Shown: one piece after another, positions 31,777 to 40,105 of the stretch
Position numbering within the stretch: the stretch's first letter is position 1
How the letters are laid out: each line of letters begins with the position of its first letter
Assembly (NCBI GenBank): GCA_965229335.1
Contig: OZ245874.1
Coordinates: forward strand, 2,728,001 to 2,792,000
Direction of reading: 5' to 3'
DNA from: JAFKFH01 sp017307375
Lineage (GTDB): Bacteria; Pseudomonadota; Alphaproteobacteria; Ferrovibrionales; Ferrovibrionaceae
DNA: 64,000 nucleotides
The notes under the pieces: model-generated
Seen by the model: the letters and a program-made list of their open reading frames with translations, nothing else
Databases searched by the model: none
What the model was told of the DNA's origin: nothing
Program-made: the position numbers and the translations under genes

Positions 31777-32915
31777 GCGACCCGCCGGCCTGATCGCCAT
31801 ACCTCGCGCACGATCGGCATCTCGTCGGTCGCGCGCACGCGCACCAGGTCGGCGCGCTTCCCCACGGCAATGATGCCGCGGTCGTCAAGTCCTGCGGTCC
31901 TGGCCGGGTTGCGGCTGACGGTGTTGATCGCGGCCGGCAGGCTGAAGCCGAGCGGGCCCTGGTGCAGCCGGAAGGCCGCGGCCAGCAAGCTGACCGGGAC
32001 GTAGTCGGAAGACAGCAGGTCGAGGTCGCCGGCGGCAGCGAGATCGGCGGCGGCGATATTGCCGGAATGGGAGCCGCCGCGGATCAGGTTGGGCGCCCCC
32101 ATCATCACCGCCATGCCGGCGGTCCGCGACGCCTTGGCCGCCGCGATCGTGGTCGGGAACTCCGCGAGGCGGGTACCGAGCTCGGCGGCTTCGGCGACAT
32201 GGTCGGCGGTCGCGTCGTCATGGCTGGCCAGGGTGAAGCCGCGGTCGCGGGCGAGCGCGGCGATCGCCCGCCGATGCAGGCCGGAGAAGCGGTCGGCATT
32301 GTCGCGCTGATGCCGGGAGAATTCGTCCATTTCGGCATGCGAGAAGCCGTATTTGCCCATGAAATAGGTCCGGTATTGCTCCTCATGCACGAACTGCCGC
32401 TGGCCCGGCGTGTGGTCCATCAGGCTGACGATGCCGACCAGCGGGTTGTCGGCCAGCGAGGTGAACATCTCCACGGCGGTGGCGGTCGAGACTTCGCAGC
32501 GCAGATGCAGCCGGTGTTCGGCGCGCAGATAGCCCGAGGCGACGCCGGCCGTTACCGCCGCGACCATGTCGCGCAAGGTCGCCATGCGCGACGAGCCGTC
32601 GATGATGTCGCCGACCGCCAGCGCATCGAACACCGTGGTGATGCCGGCTGCCGCCATCTGCGCGTCATGCGCCATCAGCGCCGAGCCGGCATGCCAGCGC
32701 ACCTTCGGTCGCGGCGTCACATGGCGATCGAGATTGTCGGTATGCAGTTCGACCAGGCCCGGCACGACGATGTCGCCTTCGCAATCGAAGGCGCCGGGGA
32801 CAAGCCCGGTGCCGCGATCGATCGCGGCGATCATGCCGTCTTGCACCGCGACGCTGCCGGCGAAGACCTCGTCTTCCGTGACGATACGCGCATTGCCGAG
32901 AATGAGGTCGGCCAT
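31773..32915 (-). CDS. phnM: Alpha-D-ribose 1-methylphosphonate 5-triphosphate diphosphatase
   Basis: I start at 'MADLILGNARIVTEDEVFAG' (380 residues, E. coli PhnM 378), two bases after the phnL stop. It is an amidohydrolase-fold enzyme with 'VVPGLVELHTDNLDRH' (metal His), 'HRLHLRCEVS', 'LMDHTPGQRQF', 'LASHDDAT' and 'MGAPNLIRGGSHSGN', closely matching E. coli PhnM. It removes pyrophosphate from the triphosphate intermediate before C-P cleavage. Last gene of phnGHIJKLM. A second, more divergent PhnM lies at 38298. Confidence 0.92.
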   Translation of the reverse strand: MADLILGNARIVTEDEVFAGSVAVQDGMIAAIDRGTGLVPGAFDCEGDIVVPGLVELHTDNLDRHVTPRPKVRWHAGSALMAHDAQMAAAGITTVFDALAVGDIIDGSSRMATLRDMVAAVTAGVASGYLRAEHRLHLRCEVSTATAVEMFTSLADNPLVGIVSLMDHTPGQRQFVHEEQYRTYFMGKYGFSHAEMDEFSRHQRDNADRFSGLHRRAIAALARDRGFTLASHDDATADHVAEAAELGTRLAEFPTTIAAAKASRTAGMAVMMGAPNLIRGGSHSGNIAAADLAAAGDLDLLSSDYVPVSLLAAAFRLHQGPLGFSLPAAINTVSRNPARTAGLDDRGIIAVGKRADLVRVRATDEMPIVREVWRSGRRVA

Positions 32916-32917
32916 GT

Positions 32918-33592
32918 TCAGCCCTGCATGAGGTGGATACGGGTGGAGACCGCCTCGCGCACCTCGTCGTCGTGGAAGACGCCGACCAGCGCGGTGCCCG
33001 CGGCCTTGGCCTCGGCAATCAACTCTATGACGACCTCGCGGTTCTTCTGGTCGAGCGAGGCGGTTGGTTCGTCCAGCAGCAGGATCGGATGGTTGGCGGC
33101 AAACCCCCGGGCGATGTTCACCCGCTGCTGCTCGCCGCCCGAGAACGTCGCCGGGGCCAGCGTCCACAGACGCTCGGGGATACGCAGTCGGGCCAGCAGG
33201 TCGCCCGCCCGCGCCCGCGCCGCCTCGACCGGCAGGCCCAGCGCGCGCAACGGCTCGGCCACCACGTCGAGGGCGGGGACGCGCGGGATGGCGCGCAGGA
33301 ACTGGCTGACATAGCCGAGAGTGCGCCGGCGCACGTCGAGGACGACACGCGGTGGCGCGGCTGCGATATCGACGAAGTCATCGCCGTGCCGGATGCGGAT
33401 CGCCCCACCATCGGGCTTGCAATTGCCGTAGAGGCAGCGCAGCAGCGTCGACTTGCCCGACCCGGACGGGCCATGCAATGCCACGCATTCGCCGGCATCG
33501 GCGCTCATCTCTGCATCCGCGAAGACCGGGATCTCAATACCGCCCTGGGTATGCAGGACGTAGGTTTTCGACAGGGCTTCGACGCGGATCAT
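32918..33592 (-). CDS. phnL: C-P lyase subunit, ABC-type ATPase PhnL
   Basis: Start at 'MIRVEALSKTYVLHTQGGIE' (224 residues, E. coli 226), overlapping phnK by 4 bases. It has Walker A 'GPSGSGKSTLLRCLYGN', the PhnL-specific 'TLGYVSQFLRAIPRVPALD', signature 'FSGGEQQRVNIARGFAANHP' and Walker B 'LLLDEPTASLDQ'. It is not a transporter: in the C-P lyase system PhnL is needed with PhnGHI for the nucleosidase step that forms the ribose 1-phosphonate triphosphate. Confidence 0.93.
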   Translation of the reverse strand: MIRVEALSKTYVLHTQGGIEIPVFADAEMSADAGECVALHGPSGSGKSTLLRCLYGNCKPDGGAIRIRHGDDFVDIAAAPPRVVLDVRRRTLGYVSQFLRAIPRVPALDVVAEPLRALGLPVEAARARAGDLLARLRIPERLWTLAPATFSGGEQQRVNIARGFAANHPILLLDEPTASLDQKNREVVIELIAEAKAAGTALVGVFHDDEVREAVSTRIHLMQG

Positions 33593-34362
33593 GGCTGCAG
33601 CACCGAGGAAACCAGCAACTGGGTATAGGGGTGGTGCGGATCGTCCAGCACCTGGTCGGTCAGGCCGGTCTCGACCACCTCGCCGCGGCGCATCACCATC
33701 AGGCGATGGGCCAGCAGCCGCGCGACGGCCAGGTCGTGGGTCACGACGATCGCCGCGAGGCCGAGGTCGGTGACCAGGCGCCGCAGGAGGTCGAGCAGGC
33801 GGGCCTGTACCGAGACGTCGAGGCCGCCGGTCGGCTCGTCCATGAACACCAGCCGCGGATGGGTGACGAGATTGCGGGCGATCTGCAGCCGCTGCAGCAT
33901 GCCGCCGGAGAAGGTCAGCGGCAGGTCGTCGATGCGCTCGGGCTCGATCTCGACCTTGCGCAGCCATTCATCGGCCTGGGCGCGGATCTCGCCGTAATGC
34001 CGCGCGCCGACCGCCATCAGCCGCTCGCCGACATTGGCGCCGGCCGACACGCCCATGCGCAGGCCATCGCGCGGATTCTGGTGGACGATGCCCCAGTCGG
34101 TCCGCATCAGCAGGCGCCGGCGCGGCTCGCTCATCGCGTAGATGTCGATCGGGCCGTCGTCGCGCGTGTCGTAGACCACATGGCCGGCACTGGGTTCCAG
34201 CCGCGCCGAGAGGCAGTTCAGCAGCGTCGTCTTGCCCGAGCCGGACTCGCCGACGATGCCCATCACCTCGCCGGGCCACAACTCGAACGAGACGTCGCGG
34301 CAGCCGACGCGGGCGCCGTAGAGGCGGGTAAGGCCCGCGACCGTCAACAGCGGGCCGGTCAT
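33589..34362 (-). CDS. phnK: C-P lyase subunit, ABC-type ATPase PhnK
   Basis: Start at 'MTGPLLTVAGLTRLYGARVG' (257 residues, E. coli 252). Walker A is 'GESGSGKTTLLNCLSARLEP', with 'TDWGIVHQNPRDGLRMGVSA' (PhnK-specific), signature 'FSGGMLQRLQIARNLVTHP' and Walker B 'LVFMDEPTGGLDVSVQ'. PhnK docks on PhnJ in the GHIJ core complex. It resembles dipeptide-transporter ATPases but has no permease partner. Overlaps phnJ and phnL by 4 bases each. Confidence 0.93.
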   Translation of the reverse strand: MTGPLLTVAGLTRLYGARVGCRDVSFELWPGEVMGIVGESGSGKTTLLNCLSARLEPSAGHVVYDTRDDGPIDIYAMSEPRRRLLMRTDWGIVHQNPRDGLRMGVSAGANVGERLMAVGARHYGEIRAQADEWLRKVEIEPERIDDLPLTFSGGMLQRLQIARNLVTHPRLVFMDEPTGGLDVSVQARLLDLLRRLVTDLGLAAIVVTHDLAVARLLAHRLMVMRRGEVVETGLTDQVLDDPHHPYTQLLVSSVLQP

Positions 34363-35213
34363 TCCGCGGCCTCCTGCGCGGCATCGCGGCGTGTGCCGCA
34401 ATGGTCGGTATCGGAGCAGACGAACATGCGGCCGCCGCGATCGTCGGTGACGACCTCGTCGAGGAAGCTGTCGGTCGCGCCGCACAATTCACACGGGCGG
34501 TCCCAGGATTGGACCGCGAACGGATGGTCCGTGAAGTCTAGGCTGCGCACCTTCGTGTAGGGCGGCACCGCGTAGATGCGCTTCTCGCGGCCCGCACCGA
34601 ACAGCTGCAGCGCGGGGCTCATGTCCATCTTCGGATTGTCGAACTTCGGGATCGGCGACGGGCGCATCAGATAGCGGTCGTTGACCAGCACCGGATAGTC
34701 GTAGGTCGTGGCGATGCGGCCATAGCGGGCGATATCCTCGTAGAGCTTTACATGCATCGCGCCGTAATCGGCCAGCGCGTGCATGCGCCGCGTCTCGGTC
34801 TCGCGCGGCTCGAGCCAGCGCAGCGGTTCGGGGATCGGCACCTGGTAGACCAGGATCTGTCCCTCGGTCAGCGGCGTTTCGGGAATGCGATGACGGGTCT
34901 GGATCACGGTCGCGGCCGTCGTGCGCTCGGTGGTGGCGACACCGGCGGTACGGGCGAAGAAGCGGCGGATGGAGACGGCATTGGTGGTGTCGTCGGCGCC
35001 CTGGTCGATCACCTTGAGCCGGTCGTCGGGCCCGATCACCGCCGCGGTGACCTGGATCCCGCCGGTACCCCAGCCATAGGGCAGCGGCATCTCGCGGCTG
35101 CCGAACGGCACCTGGTAGCCGGGGATCGCCACCGCCTTGAGGATCGCGCGGCGGATCATCCGCTTGGTCTGCTCGTCGAGATAGGCGAAGTTGTAGCCCG
35201 ATGCGGTGGTCAT
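34359..35213 (-). CDS. phnJ: Carbon-phosphorus lyase, radical SAM subunit PhnJ
   Basis: Start at 'MTTASGYNFAYLDEQTKRMI' (284 residues, E. coli 281), overlapping phnI by 4 bases. It contains the unusual cysteine set Cys241, Cys244, Cys266 and Cys272 (Cx2Cx21Cx5C), with the same numbering as E. coli PhnJ, which hold the [4Fe-4S] cluster for radical SAM chemistry. Also present are 'YGWGTGGIQVTAAVIGPDD' and 'DQGADDTTNAVSIRRFF'. It breaks the C-P bond of ribose 1-alkylphosphonate 5-phosphate, giving a hydrocarbon and the cyclic phosphate. All key residues are intact. Confidence 0.95.
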   Translation of the reverse strand: MTTASGYNFAYLDEQTKRMIRRAILKAVAIPGYQVPFGSREMPLPYGWGTGGIQVTAAVIGPDDRLKVIDQGADDTTNAVSIRRFFARTAGVATTERTTAATVIQTRHRIPETPLTEGQILVYQVPIPEPLRWLEPRETETRRMHALADYGAMHVKLYEDIARYGRIATTYDYPVLVNDRYLMRPSPIPKFDNPKMDMSPALQLFGAGREKRIYAVPPYTKVRSLDFTDHPFAVQSWDRPCELCGATDSFLDEVVTDDRGGRMFVCSDTDHCGTRRDAAQEAAE

Positions 35214-36295
35214 TCCGCTGCCTCCCGCCGGATGGCTGCGGCGCGCAGGCGCCGGATCAGCTCCAGCTCCGATTGGAAATCGACATAGTGCGGCAGTTTC
35301 AGATGCTGGACGAAGCCCGATGCCTCGACGTTGTCGGCATGGGCCAGCACGAATTCCTCGTCCTGCACCGGGTTCGCGACGTCCTCGCCCAGCTCGCCGG
35401 CACGCAGCGAGCGATCGACCAGCGCCATCGCCATGGCCTTGCGCTCGGCCTGGCCGAAGGCGAGGCCGTAGCCGCGGGTGAATTGCGGCGGAATGTCCTT
35501 CGTACCCTTGAACTGGTTGATCATCTGGCATTCGGTCACGGTGATCGTGCCGATCTCGATCGGAAAGCCCAGTTCCTCAGGCAGGAATTCGACCGCGACC
35601 TCGCCCATTCTGATTTCGCCGGCGAAGGGATGGGTGTTGCCGTAGCCGCGCTGCGATGAATAGGCGAGCGACAGCAGGAAACCCTCGTCGCCGCGTGCCA
35701 GCGCCTGCAGCCGCAGGTCGCGCCCGGCAGGAAATTCCAGCGGTTGCCGGGTCAGGTCGCCCGGTGGTCCTTCGTCTTCCGCCGGCCGGTCGCGCTCGAT
35801 CAGCCCTTCCTGGCCCAGCACGTCGGCGACACGCGGCATATGGGCATCGACCGGCCGCTCGGCCAGCGCGGCCGGTGGCGGGTCGCCGCCGGCGGCCAGC
35901 GCGAAATCGAGCAGGCGATGGGTGTAGTCGTAAGTTGGCCCCAGCACCTGGCCGCCCGGCAGGTCCTTGAAGGCGGCGCTGATCCGGCGGCGGATCGCCA
36001 TGTCCCCGGTGTCGATCGGTTCCGACCCGCCGAAGCGCGGCAGGGTGGTGCGGTAAGCGCGCAGCAGGAATACCGCCTCGATCAGGTCGCCCTGGGCCTG
36101 CTTGATCGCCAATGCGGCAAGCTCGCGGTCGTAGACCGACCCTTCGGTCATCACCCGATCCACGGCGAGGCCGAGCTGATTGGCGATCTGCTCCACCGTA
36201 AGCTCGGGCACGGCCGGATCGCCGCGCCGGGCTTCGGCCATCAGGCGATGGGCATTGTCGATTGCGGTTTCGCCACCCTTGACCGCGACATACAT
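35210..36295 (-). CDS. phnI: C-P lyase core complex nucleosidase subunit PhnI
   Basis: Start at 'MYVAVKGGETAIDNAHRLMA' (361 residues, E. coli 354). 'GSVYDRELAALAIKQAQGDL', 'RRISAAFKDLPGGQVLGPTYD' (in part) and 'SSQRGYGNTHPFAGEIR' are conserved in PhnI. In the complex it displaces adenine from ATP with phosphonate to form the ribose 1-phosphonate triphosphate; alone the E. coli protein is a purine nucleosidase. It follows phnH with a 4-base gap and overlaps phnJ. Confidence 0.93.
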   Translation of the reverse strand: MYVAVKGGETAIDNAHRLMAEARRGDPAVPELTVEQIANQLGLAVDRVMTEGSVYDRELAALAIKQAQGDLIEAVFLLRAYRTTLPRFGGSEPIDTGDMAIRRRISAAFKDLPGGQVLGPTYDYTHRLLDFALAAGGDPPPAALAERPVDAHMPRVADVLGQEGLIERDRPAEDEGPPGDLTRQPLEFPAGRDLRLQALARGDEGFLLSLAYSSQRGYGNTHPFAGEIRMGEVAVEFLPEELGFPIEIGTITVTECQMINQFKGTKDIPPQFTRGYGLAFGQAERKAMAMALVDRSLRAGELGEDVANPVQDEEFVLAHADNVEASGFVQHLKLPHYVDFQSELELIRRLRAAAIRREAAE

Positions 36296-36299
36296 GGCC

Positions 36300-36899
36300 T
36301 CAGCCCTCCACGCGCGTGCTGCGCGGCAGCGCAGTAGCCCGCGCACCGCAGGTGAAGATCAGGTCGACGCCGCGCGGGAACCCGAGATGGTTTTCGATCA
36401 CCTGATCGCGGAAGCCTTCGGGCAGCCCGGCAACAGCGAGCGTCGCGCGATCGCGGATGCCCGGGCCGCCGAGAGCCCAGGTCGTGCCGCCCGTCAGATC
36501 GGGCACCTGCAGGATCAGCGTCGTCGATCGATCCGGGTACTCGTCGCCACCAAGGTTGAAGGACGCCAGTGGGGGCATGGCCCGGATATCTCCGACGATC
36601 GCGAAATGAGCCTGCGCGGGATCCGCCGTCAGCGGGCTGCCACAATGAAAGCGCAGATGCTGGCGTACCGCCTCGCTGTCGGCGGCATCGTCGAGCCACA
36701 CGACGGTTTCCTGGTCGCTCAGCGCCAGGACGATGGCGGTGGTCGCCGGATCGAGCGGCTCGGGACTGGCCGGCGGGGACGGCAGGTCGAGGATCGTTCC
36801 GGGACGGGCCATGGCTTCGAGAACGGCGCGAAAGATCTGCTGGGCATCGAGCACCGGGTCGGTCAGGCCGGGCAGCAGCATGTCGGTCCTGGCCATCAT
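36300..36899 (-). CDS. phnH: C-P lyase core complex subunit PhnH
   Basis: The first of two adjacent ATGs (36899) overlaps the phnG stop by 4 bases; 199 residues, E. coli 194. Recognisable PhnH strings include 'GLTDPVLDAQQIFRAVLEAM', 'MARPGTILDLP', 'LSDQETVVWLD' and 'GVDLIFTCGARATALPRSTR'. It is a PLP-transferase-like fold without cofactor and a structural part of the GHIJ complex. Confidence 0.93.
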   Translation of the reverse strand: MMARTDMLLPGLTDPVLDAQQIFRAVLEAMARPGTILDLPSPPASPEPLDPATTAIVLALSDQETVVWLDDAADSEAVRQHLRFHCGSPLTADPAQAHFAIVGDIRAMPPLASFNLGGDEYPDRSTTLILQVPDLTGGTTWALGGPGIRDRATLAVAGLPEGFRDQVIENHLGFPRGVDLIFTCGARATALPRSTRVEG

Positions 36900-37345
36900 C
36901 CGGCTCCCCGCACCATGGTGAAGAAGTCGACGCGCGTCGCCGCCGCCTCGTGGGCGCCGCGGTCCCGCCGCGCTTCCTGAAGCTCGGCCAGCCAATCGAT
37001 CGCCCGGCGGATCGCCGGGCGCCGGGCGGGATCCTGCATCAGTGCGTCCAGCACCGCGGCGCGCTCGGCGTGGTCGGCGCGGCGTCCGGCGATCCAGGCA
37101 TGGCCGATCGTGCCGCCGGCCAGCCGCACCGAGCAGCGGGTGACGGTCATTTCCCCGGCGTTGAAGGCGGCTCCGTCGCCGCCGATGCGGCCGCGCACCA
37201 TGACAAGGCCGGTTTCGGGTCGGCGCAGGAAGTCGTAGGCCGGAATGGCGGGCAGGCCCGACCAGGCGGCGGCGACTTCCTCCGGCGCAGCCTTGGCCAG
37301 CACCCCCATCCAGCGGCGGCGATCCTGATGATCGGTCTCGGGCAT
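36896..37345 (-). CDS. phnG: C-P lyase core complex subunit PhnG
   Basis: The 149-residue protein (E. coli 150) has 'RRRWMGVLAKA' at the N-terminus, 'LRRPETGLVMVRGRIGGDG', 'FNAGEMTVTRCSVRL', 'GHAWIAGRR' and the C-terminal 'TRVDFFTMVRGAG', all PhnG features. First gene of the minus-strand phnGHIJKLM operon. The divergent phnF starts 97 bases away, with a palindromic operator at 37362-37371 only 17 bases from this start codon. Confidence 0.93.
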   Translation of the reverse strand: MPETDHQDRRRWMGVLAKAAPEEVAAAWSGLPAIPAYDFLRRPETGLVMVRGRIGGDGAAFNAGEMTVTRCSVRLAGGTIGHAWIAGRRADHAERAAVLDALMQDPARRPAIRRAIDWLAELQEARRDRGAHEAAATRVDFFTMVRGAG

Positions 37346-37361
37346 GGATCAATCTCAAATT

Positions 37362-37371
37362 TGTCTAGACA
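37362..37371. promoter_or_regulatory. PhnF-type operator
   Basis: TGTCTAGACA is a perfect 10-bp palindrome in an AT-rich patch between divergent phnG and phnF. The GTCTAGAC core is the type of site bound by HutC/GntR-family proteins including PhnF. It lies 17-26 bases upstream of phnG, well placed for repression. Confidence 0.65.
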
Positions 37372-37442
37372 TCTATATCTCTCGGCGACATAGTTATGCG
37401 GCCGATATCGGTGCGGCGCAAGGCGCGATAGGTGAAGTTTCG

Positions 37443-38180
37443 ATGACAGACCAGGATCTATCGCGCGGCACGGGCACCGCGCTGTGGCGCCAGATCGCGG
37501 AGCGGCTGAAGGCCGACATCGTCGCGGGGCGCCCGCCACCGGGCGAACGGCTGCCGACCGAGTTGCAGATGGCCGGCGATTTTGCCGTCAACCGCCACAC
37601 GATTCGGCGCGCCGTCGCAGCGCTGGCCGAACAAGGCCTGGTCAGGATCGAGCAGGGGCGCGGCACCTTCGTGCAGGAAACCGTCATCGACTATCGCGTG
37701 AAGCGGCGGACGCGATTTTCGGAAAACATTCAGGGCCATCGCCGCGAACCATCGGGCAAGCTGCTGGCGATCCGCGAAGAGCCGGCCGGCGAGGCGGTGG
37801 CCAAGGCGCTGGAGATCCGCAAGGGCACGATCGTCGTGGTGGTCGAGCGGCTGGGCGAGGCCGACGGTCGGCCGCTCAGCGTCGCCTCGCATTATTTTCC
37901 CAAGGCGAGATTTCCGACATTGCCCGAAGCGATCCGTGACAGCGGCTCGATCACCGTCGCGATGGAGCGCTTGGGGGTCGGCGACTACACCCGCAAGATC
38001 ACCCGGGTCACCGCCCGGGCGGCGCGGGCGGCCGATGCCCGCCTGTTGCAGCAGGCGCCGACCAAGCCGATCCTGCTGACCGAGGGTATCAATGTCGATT
38101 CGGCGGGCCGGCCCGTCGAATATTCTGTCGCCCGCTGGGCATCGGAACGGGTGCAGATGGTGTTCGAGCCGGGTACCTGA
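37443..38180 (+). CDS. phnF: GntR/HutC-family regulator of phosphonate genes
   Basis: I start at 'MTDQDLSRGTGTALWRQIAE' (245 residues). Residues ~14-80 form the GntR winged helix ('GERLPTELQMAGDFAVNRHT', 'GLVRIEQGRGTFV'), and residues ~95-240 the UTRA ligand-binding domain ('RRTRFSENIQGH', 'EYSVARWASERVQMVFEP'). Both, and the place divergent from phnG, identify PhnF, which represses phn genes in other bacteria. phnM2 and the DUF1045 gene follow on the same strand after 117 bases. Confidence 0.9.
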   Translation: MTDQDLSRGTGTALWRQIAERLKADIVAGRPPPGERLPTELQMAGDFAVNRHTIRRAVAALAEQGLVRIEQGRGTFVQETVIDYRVKRRTRFSENIQGHRREPSGKLLAIREEPAGEAVAKALEIRKGTIVVVVERLGEADGRPLSVASHYFPKARFPTLPEAIRDSGSITVAMERLGVGDYTRKITRVTARAARAADARLLQQAPTKPILLTEGINVDSAGRPVEYSVARWASERVQMVFEPGT

Positions 38181-38215
38181 CCGACAAATCGGCCGGTCAT
38201 CTGCCGATGGCCGGA

Positions 38216-38234
38216 TGTTTCACCAAAGTTTCAT
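38216..38234 (+). promoter_or_regulatory. Candidate Pho box upstream of the second phnM
   Basis: Two imperfect direct repeats, GTTTCAC at 38217 and GTTTCAT at 38228, are spaced exactly 11 bases, the geometry of a PhoB box (CTGTCAT-N4-CTGTCAT). Each unit matches about five of seven positions. It lies ~65 bases upstream of phnM2. Confidence 0.4.
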
Positions 38235-38297
38235 GCAGCATGCGTCGTGCCCGGCGCTAACTGCGGGTTCGATCGACATATCCGGGGCATCGCCGCC

Positions 38298-39437
38298 ATG
38301 CAGATCCGCAACGCTCGTGTCCTCATGCCCGACGGCACCGTCGACGATGCTGATTTGACTGTCGAGGGGGACCAAATCGCGGCGATCGGCGCCGTTTCGT
38401 CGGGGCGCGTCGTCGAGGCGCGCGGCCTGCTGCTGCTGCCCGGGATCATCGACCTGCACGGCGATGCCTTCGAACGCCAGCTGATGCCGCGGCCCGGCGT
38501 CCGGTTCCCGACCGACCTGGCCTTGATCGAAACCGATCGCCAGATGGTAGCGAACGGCATCACGACGGCGTTGCATGGCCTGACCTGGTCGTGGGAACCC
38601 GGGTTGCGCGGCCGCGATGCCGCATTGGCCTTTGCCGATGCTCTGGACCGGCTGCGCCCGACCCTCGCCTGCGACACGCATCTGCATCTGCGCCATGAGA
38701 CCTTCAACACCGAGGTGGCGGACGAGATCGCGGACTGGCTCGCCGCCGGGCGCGTCCGGCTGCTGGCCTTCAACAACCATCTGCCGGCGATCGCGAAACT
38801 GGTCGATCAGCCGACGCGGCTGGCCAAATATGCCGACCGGGCGCAGATGACGATCGAGGATTTCGCCGCGCTGGTGCGCCGCGTGACGACACGCGCCGAG
38901 CGGGTCGATCCGACGAACCGTCGGCTGGCCGGGCTGGCGCGGCAGTACGGCGTGGCGCTGGCCTCGCATGACGACGAGACGCCCGAGATGCGCCGGCATT
39001 TCCACGCGCTGGGCTGCGACATCTGCGAGTTCCCGATGAACGCCGCCACGGCCGAGGAGGGCAGGCGGCTGGGCGGCGGCATCATTCTCGGCGCGCCGAA
39101 CGTGCTGCGCGGCCGCAGTCACCAGGCCGGCGGCCTGCGCGCGGCCGACATGGCCGCCGTCGGCCTGCTCGACGCGCTGACCTCGGACTATTACTACCCC
39201 GCCCCGGTTCAGGCCGCCTTCCGCCTCGCGCGCGACGGCGTGCTCGACTTCGCTGCCGCCTGGGCGCTGGTCTCGACCAGGGCGGCGCGGCTTGGCGGCT
39301 TCACCGATCGTGGCAGCATCGCCGCCGGCCAGCGCGCCGATCTGGTGTTGGTCGACGATCGCGATGCCGCGTTGCCGCGGGTGGTTGCGACGATCGTCGC
39401 CGGGCGACTGGTCTTTGCCGCGCGCGAACTCGCATGA
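38298..39437 (+). CDS. Second, divergent PhnM-like amidohydrolase
   Basis: I start at 'MQIRNARVLMPDGTVDDADL' (379 residues). It shares the PhnM fold with 'LLPGIIDLHGDAFERQLMPR', 'CDTHLHLRHETFN', 'LASHDDETPEM' and 'LGAPNVLRGRSHQAGG'. It differs from the first PhnM at the metal loop (LHGDAFERQ against LHTDNLDRH), and the 'LMDHTPGQRQF' segment is replaced by 'LLAFNNHLPAI'. It may process a related ribose-phosphonate intermediate or act on a different nucleotide product. It is co-transcribed with the DUF1045 gene (4-base overlap), a pairing seen in other alphaproteobacterial phn clusters. The exact reaction is unproven. Confidence 0.8.
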   Translation: MQIRNARVLMPDGTVDDADLTVEGDQIAAIGAVSSGRVVEARGLLLLPGIIDLHGDAFERQLMPRPGVRFPTDLALIETDRQMVANGITTALHGLTWSWEPGLRGRDAALAFADALDRLRPTLACDTHLHLRHETFNTEVADEIADWLAAGRVRLLAFNNHLPAIAKLVDQPTRLAKYADRAQMTIEDFAALVRRVTTRAERVDPTNRRLAGLARQYGVALASHDDETPEMRRHFHALGCDICEFPMNAATAEEGRRLGGGIILGAPNVLRGRSHQAGGLRAADMAAVGLLDALTSDYYYPAPVQAAFRLARDGVLDFAAAWALVSTRAARLGGFTDRGSIAAGQRADLVLVDDRDAALPRVVATIVAGRLVFAARELA

Positions 39438-40105
39438 CCGGCCAGCCCCGCTTTGCCGTCTATTTCGCGCCGGAAGACGATACCCCCCTGGCGCATTGGG
39501 GCTGGTCCTGGCTCGGCCGGCAGCCACGGACCACCGTGTACGGGCCGCTGCCGCCCGACCGGGCCGAACTCGTGGCCGACGCCCGCCACTACGGTTTCCA
39601 CGCGACCCTGAAGGCGCCGTTCCGCCTGGCCGGGCAGGTCGACGAAGCCGCGCTGCGCGCGGCGATGGCGGTCTTTGCCGCCCGGCGCCGGCCCTTCGAC
39701 CTGCCGCTCGGCCTGCAGGACCTGCATGGCTTCCTGGCCTTGCGTCCGGTCCGCGACCTGGCGGAGCTTGACGCCCTGGCGGCCGATTGCGTCCGCGCCT
39801 TCGATCGCTTCCGCGCACCGCTCGACGAGGCGGAGCGCCGGAAGCGTCTGGCCGTCAGCCTCACCGACCGGCAGCGCCGGCATGTCGACGACTGGGGCTA
39901 CCCCTATGTCTTCGACGATTTCCGCTTTCACATGACGCTCACGCGCCGGCTGGATGACGGCGAACGGGCGGCGGTCATTGCAACCCTCGCGCCGGTGCTG
40001 ACTCCGGTCCTGGCCGAGCCCGTGGCGGTGCGGTCGGTGTGCCTGTTCAGACAGGACGAGGGCGGGCCCTTCGTGCTGGCGGAACGCTATCCCTTTACCG
40101 GCTGA
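39434..40105 (+). CDS. DUF1045 phosphonate-cluster protein, 2H phosphoesterase superfamily
   Basis: The 223-residue protein has two HxT motifs: 'FHATLKAPF' (His56, Thr58) and 'FHMTLTRRL' (His166, Thr168), the signature of 2H phosphodiesterases that open cyclic phosphates. The N-terminus 'FAVYFAPEDDTPLAHWGWSW' is typical of DUF1045 proteins in phn operons. phnP, whose product opens the 1,2-cyclic phosphate made by C-P lyase, is not in the window, so this protein may do that step; this is inference. The ATG overlaps phnM2, and the 3' end overlaps the convergent SDR gene by 19 bases. Confidence 0.85.
   Translation: MTGQPRFAVYFAPEDDTPLAHWGWSWLGRQPRTTVYGPLPPDRAELVADARHYGFHATLKAPFRLAGQVDEAALRAAMAVFAARRRPFDLPLGLQDLHGFLALRPVRDLAELDALAADCVRAFDRFRAPLDEAERRKRLAVSLTDRQRRHVDDWGYPYVFDDFRFHMTLTRRLDDGERAAVIATLAPVLTPVLAEPVAVRSVCLFRQDEGGPFVLAERYPFTG

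Noticed and set aside
38195..38216. Terminator after phnF
   Set aside because: A CCGGTCAT/ATGGCCGG stem is imperfect and has no T-run, so I do not call it.
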